A DNA stretch of 64,000 nt from JAWKTV01 sp041398905 (GCA_041398905.1 JAWKTV010000006.1:186001-250000); one strand, 5' to 3'; counted from the stretch's first letter, positions 29,019 through 38,679 are shown. Notes: generated by a model not told the origin, from the letters alone. Translations and numbers: made by a program.

Positions 29019-29873
29019 TCAAATCTTCTTCAAGCCGTTTCGCCGTGACCGACGCCGCCGGACGATGGCCTTCGACGACGACTTCCGACGCTTGCGGGTG
29101 TTGCCACCCTTCGCCAGCTTGCCTCGCGGGCTGCACGGATGCCGACCGCCCGAACTACGGCCCTCACCACCACCCATCGGGTGAGCGACCGGGTTCATCG
29201 CGGTACCACGAACGTGCGGGCGTCGCCCCATCCAACGCTTGCGGCCGGCCTTGCCCAAATTGATCGCCTGAAACTCCTGCATGCCGAGCTGCCCGATCGT
29301 CGCCCGGCAAGTCGCCGGCAGACGCCGCACCTCTCCCGACGGCAGAGTGATCTGTGCCCACTTCTTCTCACTGGCGTTGAGCACCGCCATGCCGCCCGCG
29401 GAACGGACCATCTGCCCGCCCTTGCCAGGCTGCATCTCGACGTTGTGAATGCTCGTACCCGGCGGGATCTCGCCCAACGGCATACAGTTGCCGAGCGAAG
29501 GTTCGAGACCTTCGCCGCTCTGCACCCGGCTGCCGGCAACCAGGCCTTGCGGGGCCAGGATGTACCGCAACTCACCATCCTCAAACTTCACCAGCGCGAT
29601 GCGGCAGTTGCGGTTGGGGTCATACTCGATGTGCGTCACTTCCGCGACGCCCGGTTTGTTCCGCTTGAAGTCAATGACTCGATACAGTTTCTTGTGACCG
29701 CCGCCACGGTGCCGAACCGTGATTTTGCCCTGATTGTTGCGGCCACCCTTCTTCTTCAGTCGCTTCGTCAGCGACTTCTCGGGACGCTTATTGCGGTCCG
29801 TAATCTCAGCGAAGTCGCTGACGGATGCTCCGCGGCGTCCTGGCGTGGTCGGCTTGTAGAATCGAATGCCCAT
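29019..29873 (-). CDS. rplB: 50S ribosomal protein L2
   Basis: 284 residues, MGIRFYKPTTPGRRGASVSD onward, with the RNA-binding OB and SH3-like domains. The conserved C-terminal loop near the peptidyltransferase centre reads NPVAHPMGGGEGRSSGGRHP, where the common bacterial form is DHPHGGGEGR; the second His of the HPHGGG motif is Met here. It has a Lys/Arg-rich tail. Confidence 0.96.
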   Translation of the reverse strand: MGIRFYKPTTPGRRGASVSDFAEITDRNKRPEKSLTKRLKKKGGRNNQGKITVRHRGGGHKKLYRVIDFKRNKPGVAEVTHIEYDPNRNCRIALVKFEDGELRYILAPQGLVAGSRVQSGEGLEPSLGNCMPLGEIPPGTSIHNVEMQPGKGGQMVRSAGGMAVLNASEKKWAQITLPSGEVRRLPATCRATIGQLGMQEFQAINLGKAGRKRWMGRRPHVRGTAMNPVAHPMGGGEGRSSGGRHPCSPRGKLAKGGNTRKRRKSSSKAIVRRRRSRRNGLKKI

Positions 29874-30015
29874 GGCGATCAGTCTTCAGTTATCAGTGTT
29901 CAGTTCTCAGTATGCGATGCTCGGCAGTCCGGTTGACTGGCGATTCGAGCATCGCCAACTTGTCTGCGTCTCACAGCCGCAACTCCCCCAGGAGCGCGAC
30001 TGAAAACTGACAACC

Positions 30016-30315
30016 CTAGAAAAATGAAATCCTGTCATCCGCATGCAGCTCCACGATCGCCTTCTTCCAGCCGGTCGTGTGAGCGACACGCATCTTGTGT
30101 CGCCGCGGCTTCCCCTTGCGGGTCTGAGTCCGCACATTCAGCACGCGAACGTGCCACAACTCTTCAACCGCCTTCTTGATGTCCGTCTTGCTCGCCTGAG
30201 AATGCACCTCGAACGGATACGCATTTTCCGACATGTGCGTCCCCTTCTCGGTGACCAGGGGTCGCAAAATGATCTGATGCGACTCCAGCGACAGACCGCC
30301 TGACTTACTCGCCAT
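30016..30315 (-). CDS. rplW: 50S ribosomal protein L23
   Basis: 99 residues with the family segment ILRPLVTEKGTHMSENAYPF and the extended loop NVRTQTRKGKPRRHK. The start overlaps the end of rplD by 11 nt. It forms part of the trigger-factor/SRP docking site at the tunnel exit. Confidence 0.96.
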   Translation of the reverse strand: MASKSGGLSLESHQIILRPLVTEKGTHMSENAYPFEVHSQASKTDIKKAVEELWHVRVLNVRTQTRKGKPRRHKMRVAHTTGWKKAIVELHADDRISFF

Positions 30316-30973
30316 CGCTCACCTCCCCGCTACCATTCTGCTCGTTACCCGGAACCCCGGCACGCAACTTATCGAGAGCCGACCTGGTCACCACCAGCCG
30401 CTTCTGACGCAGCAGGTCGTACGCGTTCAGCTCGCGAGCCGGAGCCACCGCCAAGCCCGCAATGTTCCGCGACGCCCGCCAAACGACCGGGCTGTGCTCG
30501 CCAATCGCCAGCAGGCACGTCTGCTTCACAACGCCGACCGCCTTCAGCATCCCGGCAACAACCCGCGTCTTCGGCTCGTTGACCTGGAGATCATCCAGAA
30601 CGACCGCCTCGTTATCCGTGAATTTACTCAGCAGTGCCATGCGGGTCGCCGCCTGCACCGCCTTGCGAGGCAGACGGTAACCCCAGTCCTTGGGGCGACG
30701 CGGAAAGGTCCGCCCACCGCCAACACGCTTGCCGGTCCGCTTGTTACCAGCACGAGCGCGACCCGTACCCTTCTGCTTGAACAGCTTCTTCGTGCTACCC
30801 GCGACCTCGCCGCGAGACTTCTGCCGCACAGTTCCCACACGACGATTCGCCTCGTACATGACGACAACGTCGTGCAACAACTGCTTATTGATGCTGTCCG
30901 CGAGCTCAGCCGGGTCGAACTCGTAGGTTCCAACCTGACTGCCGGACATGTTGACCACTGGAACCGAAATCAT
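30305..30973 (-). CDS. rplD: 50S ribosomal protein L4
   Basis: 222 residues. The extended loop reads KQKGTGRARAGNKRTGKRVGGGRTFPRRPKDW, within which the tunnel-lining GTGRARAG motif is clear. In gamma-proteobacteria L4 autoregulates the S10 operon; I see no S10-leader hairpin here to support that. Confidence 0.96.
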   Translation of the reverse strand: MISVPVVNMSGSQVGTYEFDPAELADSINKQLLHDVVVMYEANRRVGTVRQKSRGEVAGSTKKLFKQKGTGRARAGNKRTGKRVGGGRTFPRRPKDWGYRLPRKAVQAATRMALLSKFTDNEAVVLDDLQVNEPKTRVVAGMLKAVGVVKQTCLLAIGEHSPVVWRASRNIAGLAVAPARELNAYDLLRQKRLVVTRSALDKLRAGVPGNEQNGSGEVSDGE

Positions 30974-31031
30974 CGTGACACCTGTCGAGGCAAAGTGATT
31001 CGCTGCTTGAGAAACCCGAAGATACGAACCC

Positions 31032-31776
31032 TTACCCCAGCTTGTTTGTCTGACGAACCATCACATAACCACCATTCGGCCCGGGGATCGCCCCCCGCAC
31101 CACAATCAAGTTGTTTTCGGAGTCCACCTTGACCACCTTCAGGTTGCGAATCGTCGACCGGGCATTGCCGTAGTGCCCGGGCATCCGCTTACCCTTCTTG
31201 ATCGCCGAACTGGTACCACGATTCATGGCATTGGCACCGATACCACCGACGTGACGGTGCACCTTCTTGGCACCGTGACTGGCGGGCATACCGGAGAAGT
31301 TGTGCCGCTTCATCGCACCCGCAAAGCCGCGACCCTTGCTGGTGCCAACCACATCAACCGCAGCGACTTCCCCAAACCTCGCGACCGTCAGCACCTCACC
31401 CACAGCCAAGCCATGGTCTTCGCCGTCGGTCCGAAATTCACGAATATACTTTTGCGGCTCACAGTCCGCCTTCGGCAGCAGCTCGACGCCCGCCGCCTCC
31501 CGAGCCTTTGACCGCTTACTCCCAAGCTGCTTGACATGGCCACGCCGCACGAGTCGCCCGATTGCGGTTCCGCTCCTCCGGCTTTCGAGCCTTGTCGCTG
31601 TCGCTCAGATTCTCATCAAACCCAATCTGCACAGCCGAGTAGCCATCCCGCTCAACCGTGCGAACCTGCAGAACAGGACACGGACCAGCCTCAATCACAG
31701 TGCACGGCTGGATGACTCCATCCGCATCGTACACTTGCGTCATTCCGATTTTACGACCGAGAATGCCGACAGGCAT
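31032..31776 (-). CDS. rplC: 50S ribosomal protein L3, frameshifted
   Basis: The N-terminal part starts at MPVGILGRKIGMTQVYDADG (ATG 31776). It reads well to about SDSDKARKPE and then loses frame around 31550-31575. The remainder (from 31550) reads RRGHVKQLGSKRSKAREAAG, then the typical FAGAMKRHNFSGMPASHGAK and RMPGHYGNARSTIRNLKVV. The two frames differ by one extra base (or two missing). The gene is essential and single-copy in bacteria, so a sequence error is the simplest explanation. Upstream in-frame codons to 31938 are hydrophobic and not part of L3. Confidence 0.9.
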
Positions 31777-32099
31777 GGCTGCACCACTCAACTGAAAAAC
31801 GAACAAACAAACCGCAACACCCACCAACCAGCCCGCGACGACACAGCCGCCGAGAACCACAACCAATCCATCCCACAGAAGCAGCCGCTTTCGCAGTGCA
31901 TTCAAACTGGGAGCAGCAGGGACGCCCCAAGACGCCACCTTTTCCTGAACTCACAGAGCCAACCGCGCTCACAGACCTGACGCTTCCGCGCCTCCCCCAC
32001 ACCTCCGGGGAACGGCCTGGGTCCGCCGTAACTGACTCCTCACTGACCTTACAGCCAGTCCACTTTCCGCAACCCCGAGCATCCGCCGCAGCAGCCTGC
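31777..32099. other. Long rpsJ-rplC intergenic region
   Basis: A 323-bp gap within a cluster whose other gaps are mostly under 150 bp (the rplO-secY gap, 278 bp, is the other long one). No coding frame with a ribosome-binding site or family resemblance was found on either strand. It may hold a second promoter or leader for rplC onward, but I could not identify one. Confidence 0.4.
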
Positions 32100-32423
32100 T
32101 TACGAGGAAGCCTTAATCTTGATGTCCACACCGGCCGGCAACAACAGCTTGTTCAGAGCATCGATAGTCTTGCCGGTTGGCTGAACAATGTCAATTACCC
32201 GCTTGTGAGTCCTGATTTCGAATTGTTCCCGAGACTTCTTGTCAATGTGCGGGCTACGGAGAACCGTATACCGTTCAATTCGCGTGGGCAACGGAATCGG
32301 ACCATGCACCACTGCGCCGGTCCGCTTCGCCGTATCGACGATATCGGAAGCCGATTGATCCAGAATGGCGTGATCATACGCCTCCATCCGGATTCTGATA
32401 CGTTCACCTGCCACGGATGACAC
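32100..32423 (-). CDS. rpsJ: 30S ribosomal protein S10
   Basis: 107 residues with RIRIRMEAYDHAILDQSASDIVDTAKRTG opening the fold, the loop GPIPLPTRIERYTVLRSPH and C-terminal VDIKIKASS. It is the first gene of the cluster. tuf, fusA, rpsG and rpsL, which often precede it, are absent; a promoter lies about 70 nt upstream. Confidence 0.97.
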   Translation of the reverse strand: MSSVAGERIRIRMEAYDHAILDQSASDIVDTAKRTGAVVHGPIPLPTRIERYTVLRSPHIDKKSREQFEIRTHKRVIDIVQPTGKTIDALNKLLLPAGVDIKIKASS

Positions 32424-32491
32424 CCTCTCAGGAACAACTTGTCACAGAACTGACGCCCGTTGACGCGACTGCCAACTGCGTGAAGCGGCGG

Positions 32492-32520
32492 ATGGTAATC
32501 GGGGGTGTCCGGAGTGTCAA
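32492..32520 (-). promoter_or_regulatory. Strong sigma70-like promoter of the ribosomal protein cluster
   Basis: On the minus strand a perfect TTGACA (32515-32520), a 17-nt spacer and TACCAT (32492-32497). The start site would be near 32485, giving a leader of about 60 nt before rpsJ. A TACCAT -10 with 17-nt spacing recurs upstream of the DUF1080 gene at 61990. Confidence 0.65.
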
Positions 32521-32962
32521 CGAACTCCGAACGCGATTTTCCCATTCTTCCGTTGACACGCCGGGCCGGCATGTCGTGACGACCTTTCCGATCGCACGGT
32601 GCAGGCGCGCGTCGGCGCCACGGATCGAACACCGCACGTTTGCCTGTGGCCGCCGCCCAGGGGGCGCGTGCACGCCAGTTCGCCCTTCACTGCGGAGCGG
32701 CCGCCGCACCTCTGCACACACCGTAAACATTTCACACAAAAAGAGTTGCATCACAACCGCAGCAGATGACCGCACGACCCAACGGACGAGGTTGGGTTCG
32801 GCCGCAAGCCTGACACACTGTTATCGGTGGTCAAGTCCTTGAACAATGAGACAGCGTTCCGGCTTCGGCGCTCGGAGCCGGTGGCGGACAACACAGTATC
32901 GACTACAGTCAGTCCACCGTCGCAAGACCGCAGACTCGGGATCACCCCAAATCGCCGCATCG
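32521..32962. other. Intergenic region upstream of the rpsJ promoter
   Basis: About 440 bp without a supportable gene between the rpsJ promoter and the small plus-strand gene. Short frames in both directions lack ribosome-binding sites. A TTGACA is also present on the plus strand near 32552, but no -10 follows at the right distance. Confidence 0.4.
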
Positions 32963-33214
32963 ATGTCCGAAAAACCTGCTTCAGCCGACCACCGACTGTA
33001 CGTCCCGCAGCACAAGCTGTGGGCGGTACATGTGATGTCCGGTGGCGACAAGCAGTACTGCTACGATCGCGAACCCGGGCAGGAATACTTCCACTTAATC
33101 GTCCCGGGCGAATTGTACCTGCAATCGGGGGATGAGAAGCTCTGTCTGAATTGTGCGCGGAGACGCGGAGTGGTCTCGGCCAATCGCCTCTTCTGGCAGG
33201 ATCGCGGAACATGA
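32963..33214 (+). CDS. Small conserved-looking Cys-containing hypothetical protein
   Basis: 83 residues from MSEKPASADHRLYVPQHKLW. The central part (YCYDREPGQEYFHLIVPGE, then LYLQSGDEKLCLNCARRRG) has a CxxC at the end and one Cys earlier, so a single metal site is possible but incomplete. Its stop overlaps the next start by 4 nt (ATGA), which argues that it is translated. I recognise no family name. The longer in-frame opening from 32846 looks non-coding. Confidence 0.6.
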   Translation: MSEKPASADHRLYVPQHKLWAVHVMSGGDKQYCYDREPGQEYFHLIVPGELYLQSGDEKLCLNCARRRGVVSANRLFWQDRGT

Positions 33215-34194
33215 GTCGACGAATTCGCTGGGGGGTACTCGGGTGCGGCCGCATTGCCCGAAAATCGATGCTACCAGCAATCGCCGATGCACACGGCGCC
33301 GAGCTGTCTGGAGTCGCCAGCGAGCGACCCGGAGTCGCGGCTGCCGTCGTGGGCGAGCTTCAGCGGGGCCGGGCGTTCAACAGCTACGACGACCTGCTGG
33401 CTGATGACAGGATCGACGCCGTTTACGTTCCCGCAACGGGTGATCGGCACTTCGCCCTCGTGCAGAGCGCGCTGAGCGCCGGCAAGCACGTTCTCTGCGA
33501 AAAGCCGCTGACTCGCACGGTGCGTGAAGCGGAAGAATTGGTAACGCTAGCCGACAAGGCGGGCCTGTTGCTGCAGGAGGCGTTCATGTGGAGGCATCAC
33601 CCGCGCACCACGGAAACGCTTCGCCTGCTAAGGTCCGGAGCGATCGGAGTACTCAAGCTGGTGAGAGTCGATTTCTCGTTCACGCTGGCTCAGGAGGACT
33701 GGCGACTCCAGCCGGACCGTGGCGGCGGGGCGGTGTGGGATCTCGGCTGCTATGGCGTCAACGCCGCTCGCCTCTTTGCCGGGGGCGAACCGGTCGAGGT
33801 CACCTCGGTCGCGCGGTTCGCTACCACCGGGGCGGACCTCGCGATGCAGATCGCGCTTCGTTTTTCTGACGACGTGCTGGCAAGCATTGACTGCGGTTTC
33901 GACGTACCGTGGCGATGCCGCCTCGAATTGGTCGGCACCGCTGGCACGATCGAGTGGCCGACCGCCTTTCAACACTGGAATCCGGTCATCTGGCTGCGTG
34001 AGACCCCGATCCGCTGGGATGGCGAGCCGCAGGTGATCCACTGCCCGGAGGTCAATCAATACCGTGCTCAGGTGGAAGCCTTCGGCGAGTCGGTCGCCGC
34101 GGGGCGGCTACTGTCACCGGCGGAAGACGGCTTGGCGAACATGCGGGTGTTGGAAGCGGCCATGCAGACGGCGAAGCGGAGCGCCCCGATTTGA
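33211..34194 (+). CDS. Gfo/Idh/MocA family oxidoreductase
   Basis: 327 residues from MSRRIRWGVLGCGRIARKS (ATG 33211). The N-terminal Rossmann domain has GVLGCGRIA and the conserved CEKPLTRTVREAEEL with the catalytic Lys. The C-terminal dehydrogenase domain has GGGAVWDLGCYGVNAARLF. NAD(P)-dependent oxidation or reduction of a sugar or cyclitol is the family role; the substrate is unknown. It is coupled to the small upstream gene and followed after 87 bp by a membrane protein gene. Confidence 0.9.
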   Translation: MSRRIRWGVLGCGRIARKSMLPAIADAHGAELSGVASERPGVAAAVVGELQRGRAFNSYDDLLADDRIDAVYVPATGDRHFALVQSALSAGKHVLCEKPLTRTVREAEELVTLADKAGLLLQEAFMWRHHPRTTETLRLLRSGAIGVLKLVRVDFSFTLAQEDWRLQPDRGGGAVWDLGCYGVNAARLFAGGEPVEVTSVARFATTGADLAMQIALRFSDDVLASIDCGFDVPWRCRLELVGTAGTIEWPTAFQHWNPVIWLRETPIRWDGEPQVIHCPEVNQYRAQVEAFGESVAAGRLLSPAEDGLANMRVLEAAMQTAKRSAPI

Positions 34195-34281
34195 CTCCAA
34201 TCGTGGTAAGTGTTGGTAGCCGAGCGTCCAACCCCGTAAGATCGAGGCGGCTGATTCCCAGGTTTCCACAGGCCGCCCCAG

Positions 34282-35465
34282 ATGCGTTTCGACCGGCAAT
34301 CGCGACCAACGCCCTATCTGAACCGAAAGGATCAGTATCGCATGCTGGCTTTGGTCGGGCTGCTGGCGATGGTGCTGGTGCTGATCAAACTTGTGCAACG
34401 GCCGCAGGCCTGGGGCTGGTTCTTCTCACTGTCCGAGGGGAAGCAAGTGAAGCCCGAGGCGGATTCGACGGTCTATACCGGTCAGTCAGGCAAGCCGATC
34501 AATGTCAAACGTTGGACACCTCCGCAGCCGCTGCCTTCTGATCAGTTCTACGCGCGGGTCGGCGATCTCCAGGATGAGGTCGCGGAAGCAGACGATCCGT
34601 CCGACCTGACAACGCCCGCCACGGCGACACCCGGCACCGACGCGCCCAACACCAGTGGTGACACCACCGACGTGGCCGGAGAAGCGGGTGACCAACCGGC
34701 GCAAGCGGATGAGCCTTTCGCATCGTTCGAGCCGCGGCAGTTGCCGTCGGAATGGCTGACAGAGCTTGCCGACGACTGGTTCGAGCAGACACGTCGCGAG
34801 CAGCCGTCGCTCGTGCGGATCATGCGAGCCTTGCTGGCGAAGGGCGATGTTGTGGCAGCCGCACCGGCGGACGACCTGGCCACGTTCGATGCGATGCTCT
34901 CCGATCCCGACTTCTACCGGGGACGGCTGGTCAAACTGCAGGGCCGGCTCAAAAGGTACACGTCCACGCAGGTGGGTGTGGGAGCTGAGAAGGTGCCCGT
35001 CTGGGAGGCGTGGATCCTGCCGAACGATTCTCGCGGAATGCCGTTTGTGGTCCTGTGTGCCGAGGCGACTGCCGGCCTGCCGGTGGGCATGGAGCTGGAC
35101 GAGGCGGTCACGGTCCGCGGGTATCTGCTTCGTCGGTACGCCTACGCCAGCCAGGGGGAGAGTCGATCACGCTGCTGTTTGCGGCCTCGTCAATCGACTG
35201 GCGACCGGCCCCGCCTGCCGCCGGGGATCAGGTTCGCGATGAAATGGAGTGGGCGACGATCTTGATGTTTCTGGCGGCTGGCGTGTTTCTCGTCGCGCTG
35301 CTGGGGTGGTTCGCCATCAGCGACCGCCGGTTTCGCGGCAGCCGCCTGCATGAGATCGCCGAGTCGCGACTTGATGCGGATCCCTCGGACATCACCGCGC
35401 TGGCGGACATCGATGGTGGCGACCCGCATCAGATTCGCATCACTGAAGACGACGAGGCGCGTTGA
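34282..35465 (+). CDS. Membrane-anchored hypothetical protein, frameshifted in a G run
   Basis: The first frame (from 34282) has a membrane helix near residues 22-40, an acidic Thr/Pro-rich linker, and a domain reading DPDFYRGRLVKLQGRLKRY and ending YLLRRYAYASQG. It then loses frame at the five-G run 35155-35159. The second frame continues GESITLLFAASSIDWRP, a second membrane helix (TILMFLAAGVFLVALLGWF) and an acidic tail to the stop at 35465. One extra G in the run restores a single protein of about 394 residues. A weak promoter (TTGGTA 34213, TAAGAT 34237) precedes it. Function not recognised; the middle may be an OB-like domain. Confidence 0.7.
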
Positions 35466-35511
35466 CTCTTCGCGTTGGCCACACCAAGCCCTTCTCCTGC
35501 AAACGCCCCCG

Positions 35512-38500
35512 ATGACGATGCCGCGATTGACTTTGCTTCTGCTCGTCTCCATGTTCATCAGTTCGCAGGCCGCGAGTGACGATCAGGCGGCCCGAGTCGA
35601 CTTCGTTCGGGACATTCAGCCTTTGCTCAAGGAGCACTGCCTCGAGTGCCATGGGAGCGAAACCCGCGAAGCCGGGCTGCGGCTCGATCGCAAGGATGAT
35701 GCCTTCGCCGGCGGCGACAGTGGGCGGGTGATTGTGGCAGGGTCGCCGGACGAGAGCCGACTGCTGAAACTGATTCGCGGTGACGACCCCGATCGGGTCA
35801 TGCCTCCCACCGGCGAGACACTGGACGCCGACACGGTCGACCTGTTTCGCCGCTGGATCGAAGCCGGCGCGGCGTGGCCGGATGGGGTCGATGGCGAATC
35901 GGAGCGGTCGACGCACTGGGCCTACCAGCCGCTGCATCGCCAGCCACCTCCGTCAATCGCGGGGCCCGCCGAACCGATCGACGCATTCGTCGCGGCGAAG
36001 CTGGCGGAACTGCAACTCACACCCTCACCGCGTGCCGACCGCTACACGCTCGCACGGCGGCTGTACTATGACTTGCTGGGGCTCCCCCCCGACCCGGCTG
36101 TCGTCGAAGAATTTGTCACGAGCGATGCGGCGGATGCCTATGAACAGTTGGTCGATCGCCTGCTCGCCTCGCCCCATTTTGGAGAGCGCTGGGGCCGGCA
36201 CTGGCTCGACATCGCCCGCTATGCGGACTCAGACGGCTACGAGAAGGATCGCCCCCGTCCCAACGCGTGGAAGTACCGCGACTGGGTCATCGAAGCCGTG
36301 AACGACGACATGCCGTTCGATCAATTCACGATTGAGCAGCTCGCGGGTGATCTGCTGACGAACGCGACGCCGCAGCAGCGATTGGCGACGGCGTTCCATC
36401 GGCAGACACTCACCAACACCGAAGGCGGGACCGACCAGGAAGAGTTTCGCGTCGAAGCCTGCTTCGACCGGGTCGAGACGATTGGAGCGGCGTGGCTCGG
36501 GCTGACGGTCGGCTGCGCCCGCTGTCACTCCCACAAGTACGACGACATCTCGCAACGCGAGTACTACCAGCTCTTCGCGTATCTCAACAACGGGGACGAG
36601 TCGAACATCGACCTGCCCACCAGCCCGACCGCCTGGCAGGAATACCAATCGCAATACGCCGTCTGGCAGCAACGGCTCGCGGAGCTTGAAGCGCCGCTGG
36701 CCGCGCGACGGGCCGCGCTCGAGCCCGCCTTTCAGGACTGGGACGCGCGACTCACTGCGACCCTCGCCGCCGAAGCTCAGGCAACTGCGGACGCTGGATT
36801 CGAGGTGATCGAGGTCCGCAGCGAAATGGGGGCGACGCTCACTCGACAGTCGGATGGCTCGTGGCTCACCGGGGGAGAGCGGCCAGCGAAGGACGTCTAC
36901 TGGATGACACTCCGCATCGCGCCTCAATCCGGGGGAGGCGATCGACCGGTGACTGGAATTCGACTCGACCTGCTGCCCGATCCGTCACTGCCGCAGAACG
37001 GACCCGGCTGGGCGGACAACGGCAACTTCGTCCTCAGCGAATTGACGCTCGACGGCCAGACGATCGTCAACGCCGAACAAGCTGACAAGGCCGTTGTCGA
37101 GCGAGCAACCGAGCGGCTGAAATTCACCGCCGCGAACACCGACTTCGCCCAGTCACAATTCGAAGCCGGACTGGCGATCGACGGCAAGGAAGACGCCAGC
37201 GGCTGGGCGATCGCGCCGCAGCAGGGAAAGCGCCACTGGGCGGTCTTCACACTTGCGCAACCCCTCGACGAATCTCAACTCGCCTCGCAGGTGTTCACGC
37301 TGCGACTGTCGCAGCAGTACGAGAAGGCGGGGCAGTCGCCGCATCCACTCGGTCGCTTCAAGGTCTCGCTCGTCCGCGGTGACGATCTGTCGTCACTCTC
37401 CGAGGACGTTCGCAAGATCGTGCTCAAGCCGGCTGCGGATCGCAAGCCGGCGGAGCGCGAGCAGCTCTTCGCAGCATTTGGTGCGACTGATGCGGAATGG
37501 TCAAAACTGTGGGCCGCCATCCAGAAGCACCAGAAGGCTGAGCCATTCAAGCCGCAAATGACGGTGCGAGTGCTGAGCGAACGGACGAAGGCTCGTCGCG
37601 AGACCAAGGTGCTGCGTCGGGGCAACTTCCTGGAACCGCTGGCGAGCGTTGAGCCGGGCACGCTGGCGGTGCTGCCGGGCTGGCCCCAGCCGGACGGCCG
37701 ACCGGCGAATCGGCTCGACCTCGCTCAATGGCTCGTCGCTCCCGAGAACCCGCTCACCCCCCGTGTCGCCGTCAATCACATTTGGGCGCACCTGTTCGGG
37801 CATGGCATTGTCCGCACCGTCGGCGACTTCGGCGTTCGCGGCGAAGCCCCGACGCACCCCGAACTCCTCGACTGGCTGGCAACCGAGTTCCTGCGGCTCG
37901 GCTGGAGCCGCAAACAGTTGATTCGCACCATCGTGCTATCGGAAACCTACCAGCGGAGTTCTCGACACCGACCCGAACTGCTGGACGTCGACGCCGAGAA
38001 CCGCTACCTCGCCCGGCAGAATCGGTTTCGCGTCGAGGCCGAGATCGTCCGCGACCTCGCGCTGGGGGCTGCAGGCCTTTTGCAGCCTCGTGTCGGCGGC
38101 CCCAGCGTGTTCCCACCGCTCGACCCCGAAGTCGCCGCACTCAGCTATGCCAACAACTTCCAGTGGGGACAGAGTGAATGGAACGACCGACCCGACAGGC
38201 CGCACGGCGTCGCTCCGCGCGACGATCAGTACCGCCGGGGGATGTACACCTTCTTCAAGCGAACCGCCGCCCATCCCAACCTGGTGACGTTCGACTGCCC
38301 GGACTCGAACACCACCTGCCTGTCGCGCAGAACATCCAATACGCCGCTGCAGGCCTTGCAAACACTCAACAATGGCGTCTTCGTGGAAGCCGCCGGTGCC
38401 CTGGCGCGATCGCTGCTCACATCCTCCGACTCGACTGATGACCAGCGGCTTGACGCGCTGTTCTTCCGGTGCCTGTCACGTCCGATGACATCCGAAGAAC

Positions 38501-38679
38501 GTCAGTTGCTGCACGGGCTGCTCCACGATGCCCGCAGCTTCTACGCCGAGACACCCGACGCCGCGACAGCGCTGGTTGGCGCATTGGACAACTCGCCCAC
38601 CCCCGCTCCCGAGCTGGCCGCGTGGATTGTCGTCAGCCGGGTGACGCTGAACCTCGACGAGGTCGTCACCCGCGAGTAG
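35512..38679 (+). CDS. PSD1 and planctomycete cytochrome C domain protein
   Basis: 1055 residues from MTMPRLTLLLLVSMF (ATG 35512), with a signal peptide. PSCyt1 (cytochrome c-like) carries the haem motif CLECH near residue 43. PSCyt2/DUF1549 follows (about residues 150-360, with WLDIARYADSDGYEKDRPRP), and PSD1/DUF1553 covers about 740-1010 (DLAQWLVAPENPLTPRVAVNHIWAHLFG). It ends LNLDEVVTRE as usual. A second Cys pair in GCARCHSHKYD near residue 340 is the usual PSCyt2 haem-like motif. Such genes are normally followed by a DUF1501 sulfatase-like gene; none is present here. Function is unproven; probably extracytoplasmic carbohydrate or electron-transfer metabolism. Confidence 0.9.
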   Translation: MTMPRLTLLLLVSMFISSQAASDDQAARVDFVRDIQPLLKEHCLECHGSETREAGLRLDRKDDAFAGGDSGRVIVAGSPDESRLLKLIRGDDPDRVMPPTGETLDADTVDLFRRWIEAGAAWPDGVDGESERSTHWAYQPLHRQPPPSIAGPAEPIDAFVAAKLAELQLTPSPRADRYTLARRLYYDLLGLPPDPAVVEEFVTSDAADAYEQLVDRLLASPHFGERWGRHWLDIARYADSDGYEKDRPRPNAWKYRDWVIEAVNDDMPFDQFTIEQLAGDLLTNATPQQRLATAFHRQTLTNTEGGTDQEEFRVEACFDRVETIGAAWLGLTVGCARCHSHKYDDISQREYYQLFAYLNNGDESNIDLPTSPTAWQEYQSQYAVWQQRLAELEAPLAARRAALEPAFQDWDARLTATLAAEAQATADAGFEVIEVRSEMGATLTRQSDGSWLTGGERPAKDVYWMTLRIAPQSGGGDRPVTGIRLDLLPDPSLPQNGPGWADNGNFVLSELTLDGQTIVNAEQADKAVVERATERLKFTAANTDFAQSQFEAGLAIDGKEDASGWAIAPQQGKRHWAVFTLAQPLDESQLASQVFTLRLSQQYEKAGQSPHPLGRFKVSLVRGDDLSSLSEDVRKIVLKPAADRKPAEREQLFAAFGATDAEWSKLWAAIQKHQKAEPFKPQMTVRVLSERTKARRETKVLRRGNFLEPLASVEPGTLAVLPGWPQPDGRPANRLDLAQWLVAPENPLTPRVAVNHIWAHLFGHGIVRTVGDFGVRGEAPTHPELLDWLATEFLRLGWSRKQLIRTIVLSETYQRSSRHRPELLDVDAENRYLARQNRFRVEAEIVRDLALGAAGLLQPRVGGPSVFPPLDPEVAALSYANNFQWGQSEWNDRPDRPHGVAPRDDQYRRGMYTFFKRTAAHPNLVTFDCPDSNTTCLSRRTSNTPLQALQTLNNGVFVEAAGALARSLLTSSDSTDDQRLDALFFRCLSRPMTSEERQLLHGLLHDARSFYAETPDAATALVGALDNSPTPAPELAAWIVVSRVTLNLDEVVTRE

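Noticed and set aside
31777..31938. In-frame hydrophobic N-terminal extension of L3
   Set aside because: L3 starts at MPVGILGRKIGM in all known families; the extension has no ribosome-binding site and is a chance open frame.
32545..32580. TTGACA on the plus strand near 32552 as a promoter for the small gene at 32963
   Set aside because: No -10-like hexamer lies 15-19 nt downstream and the distance to the gene is about 400 bp.
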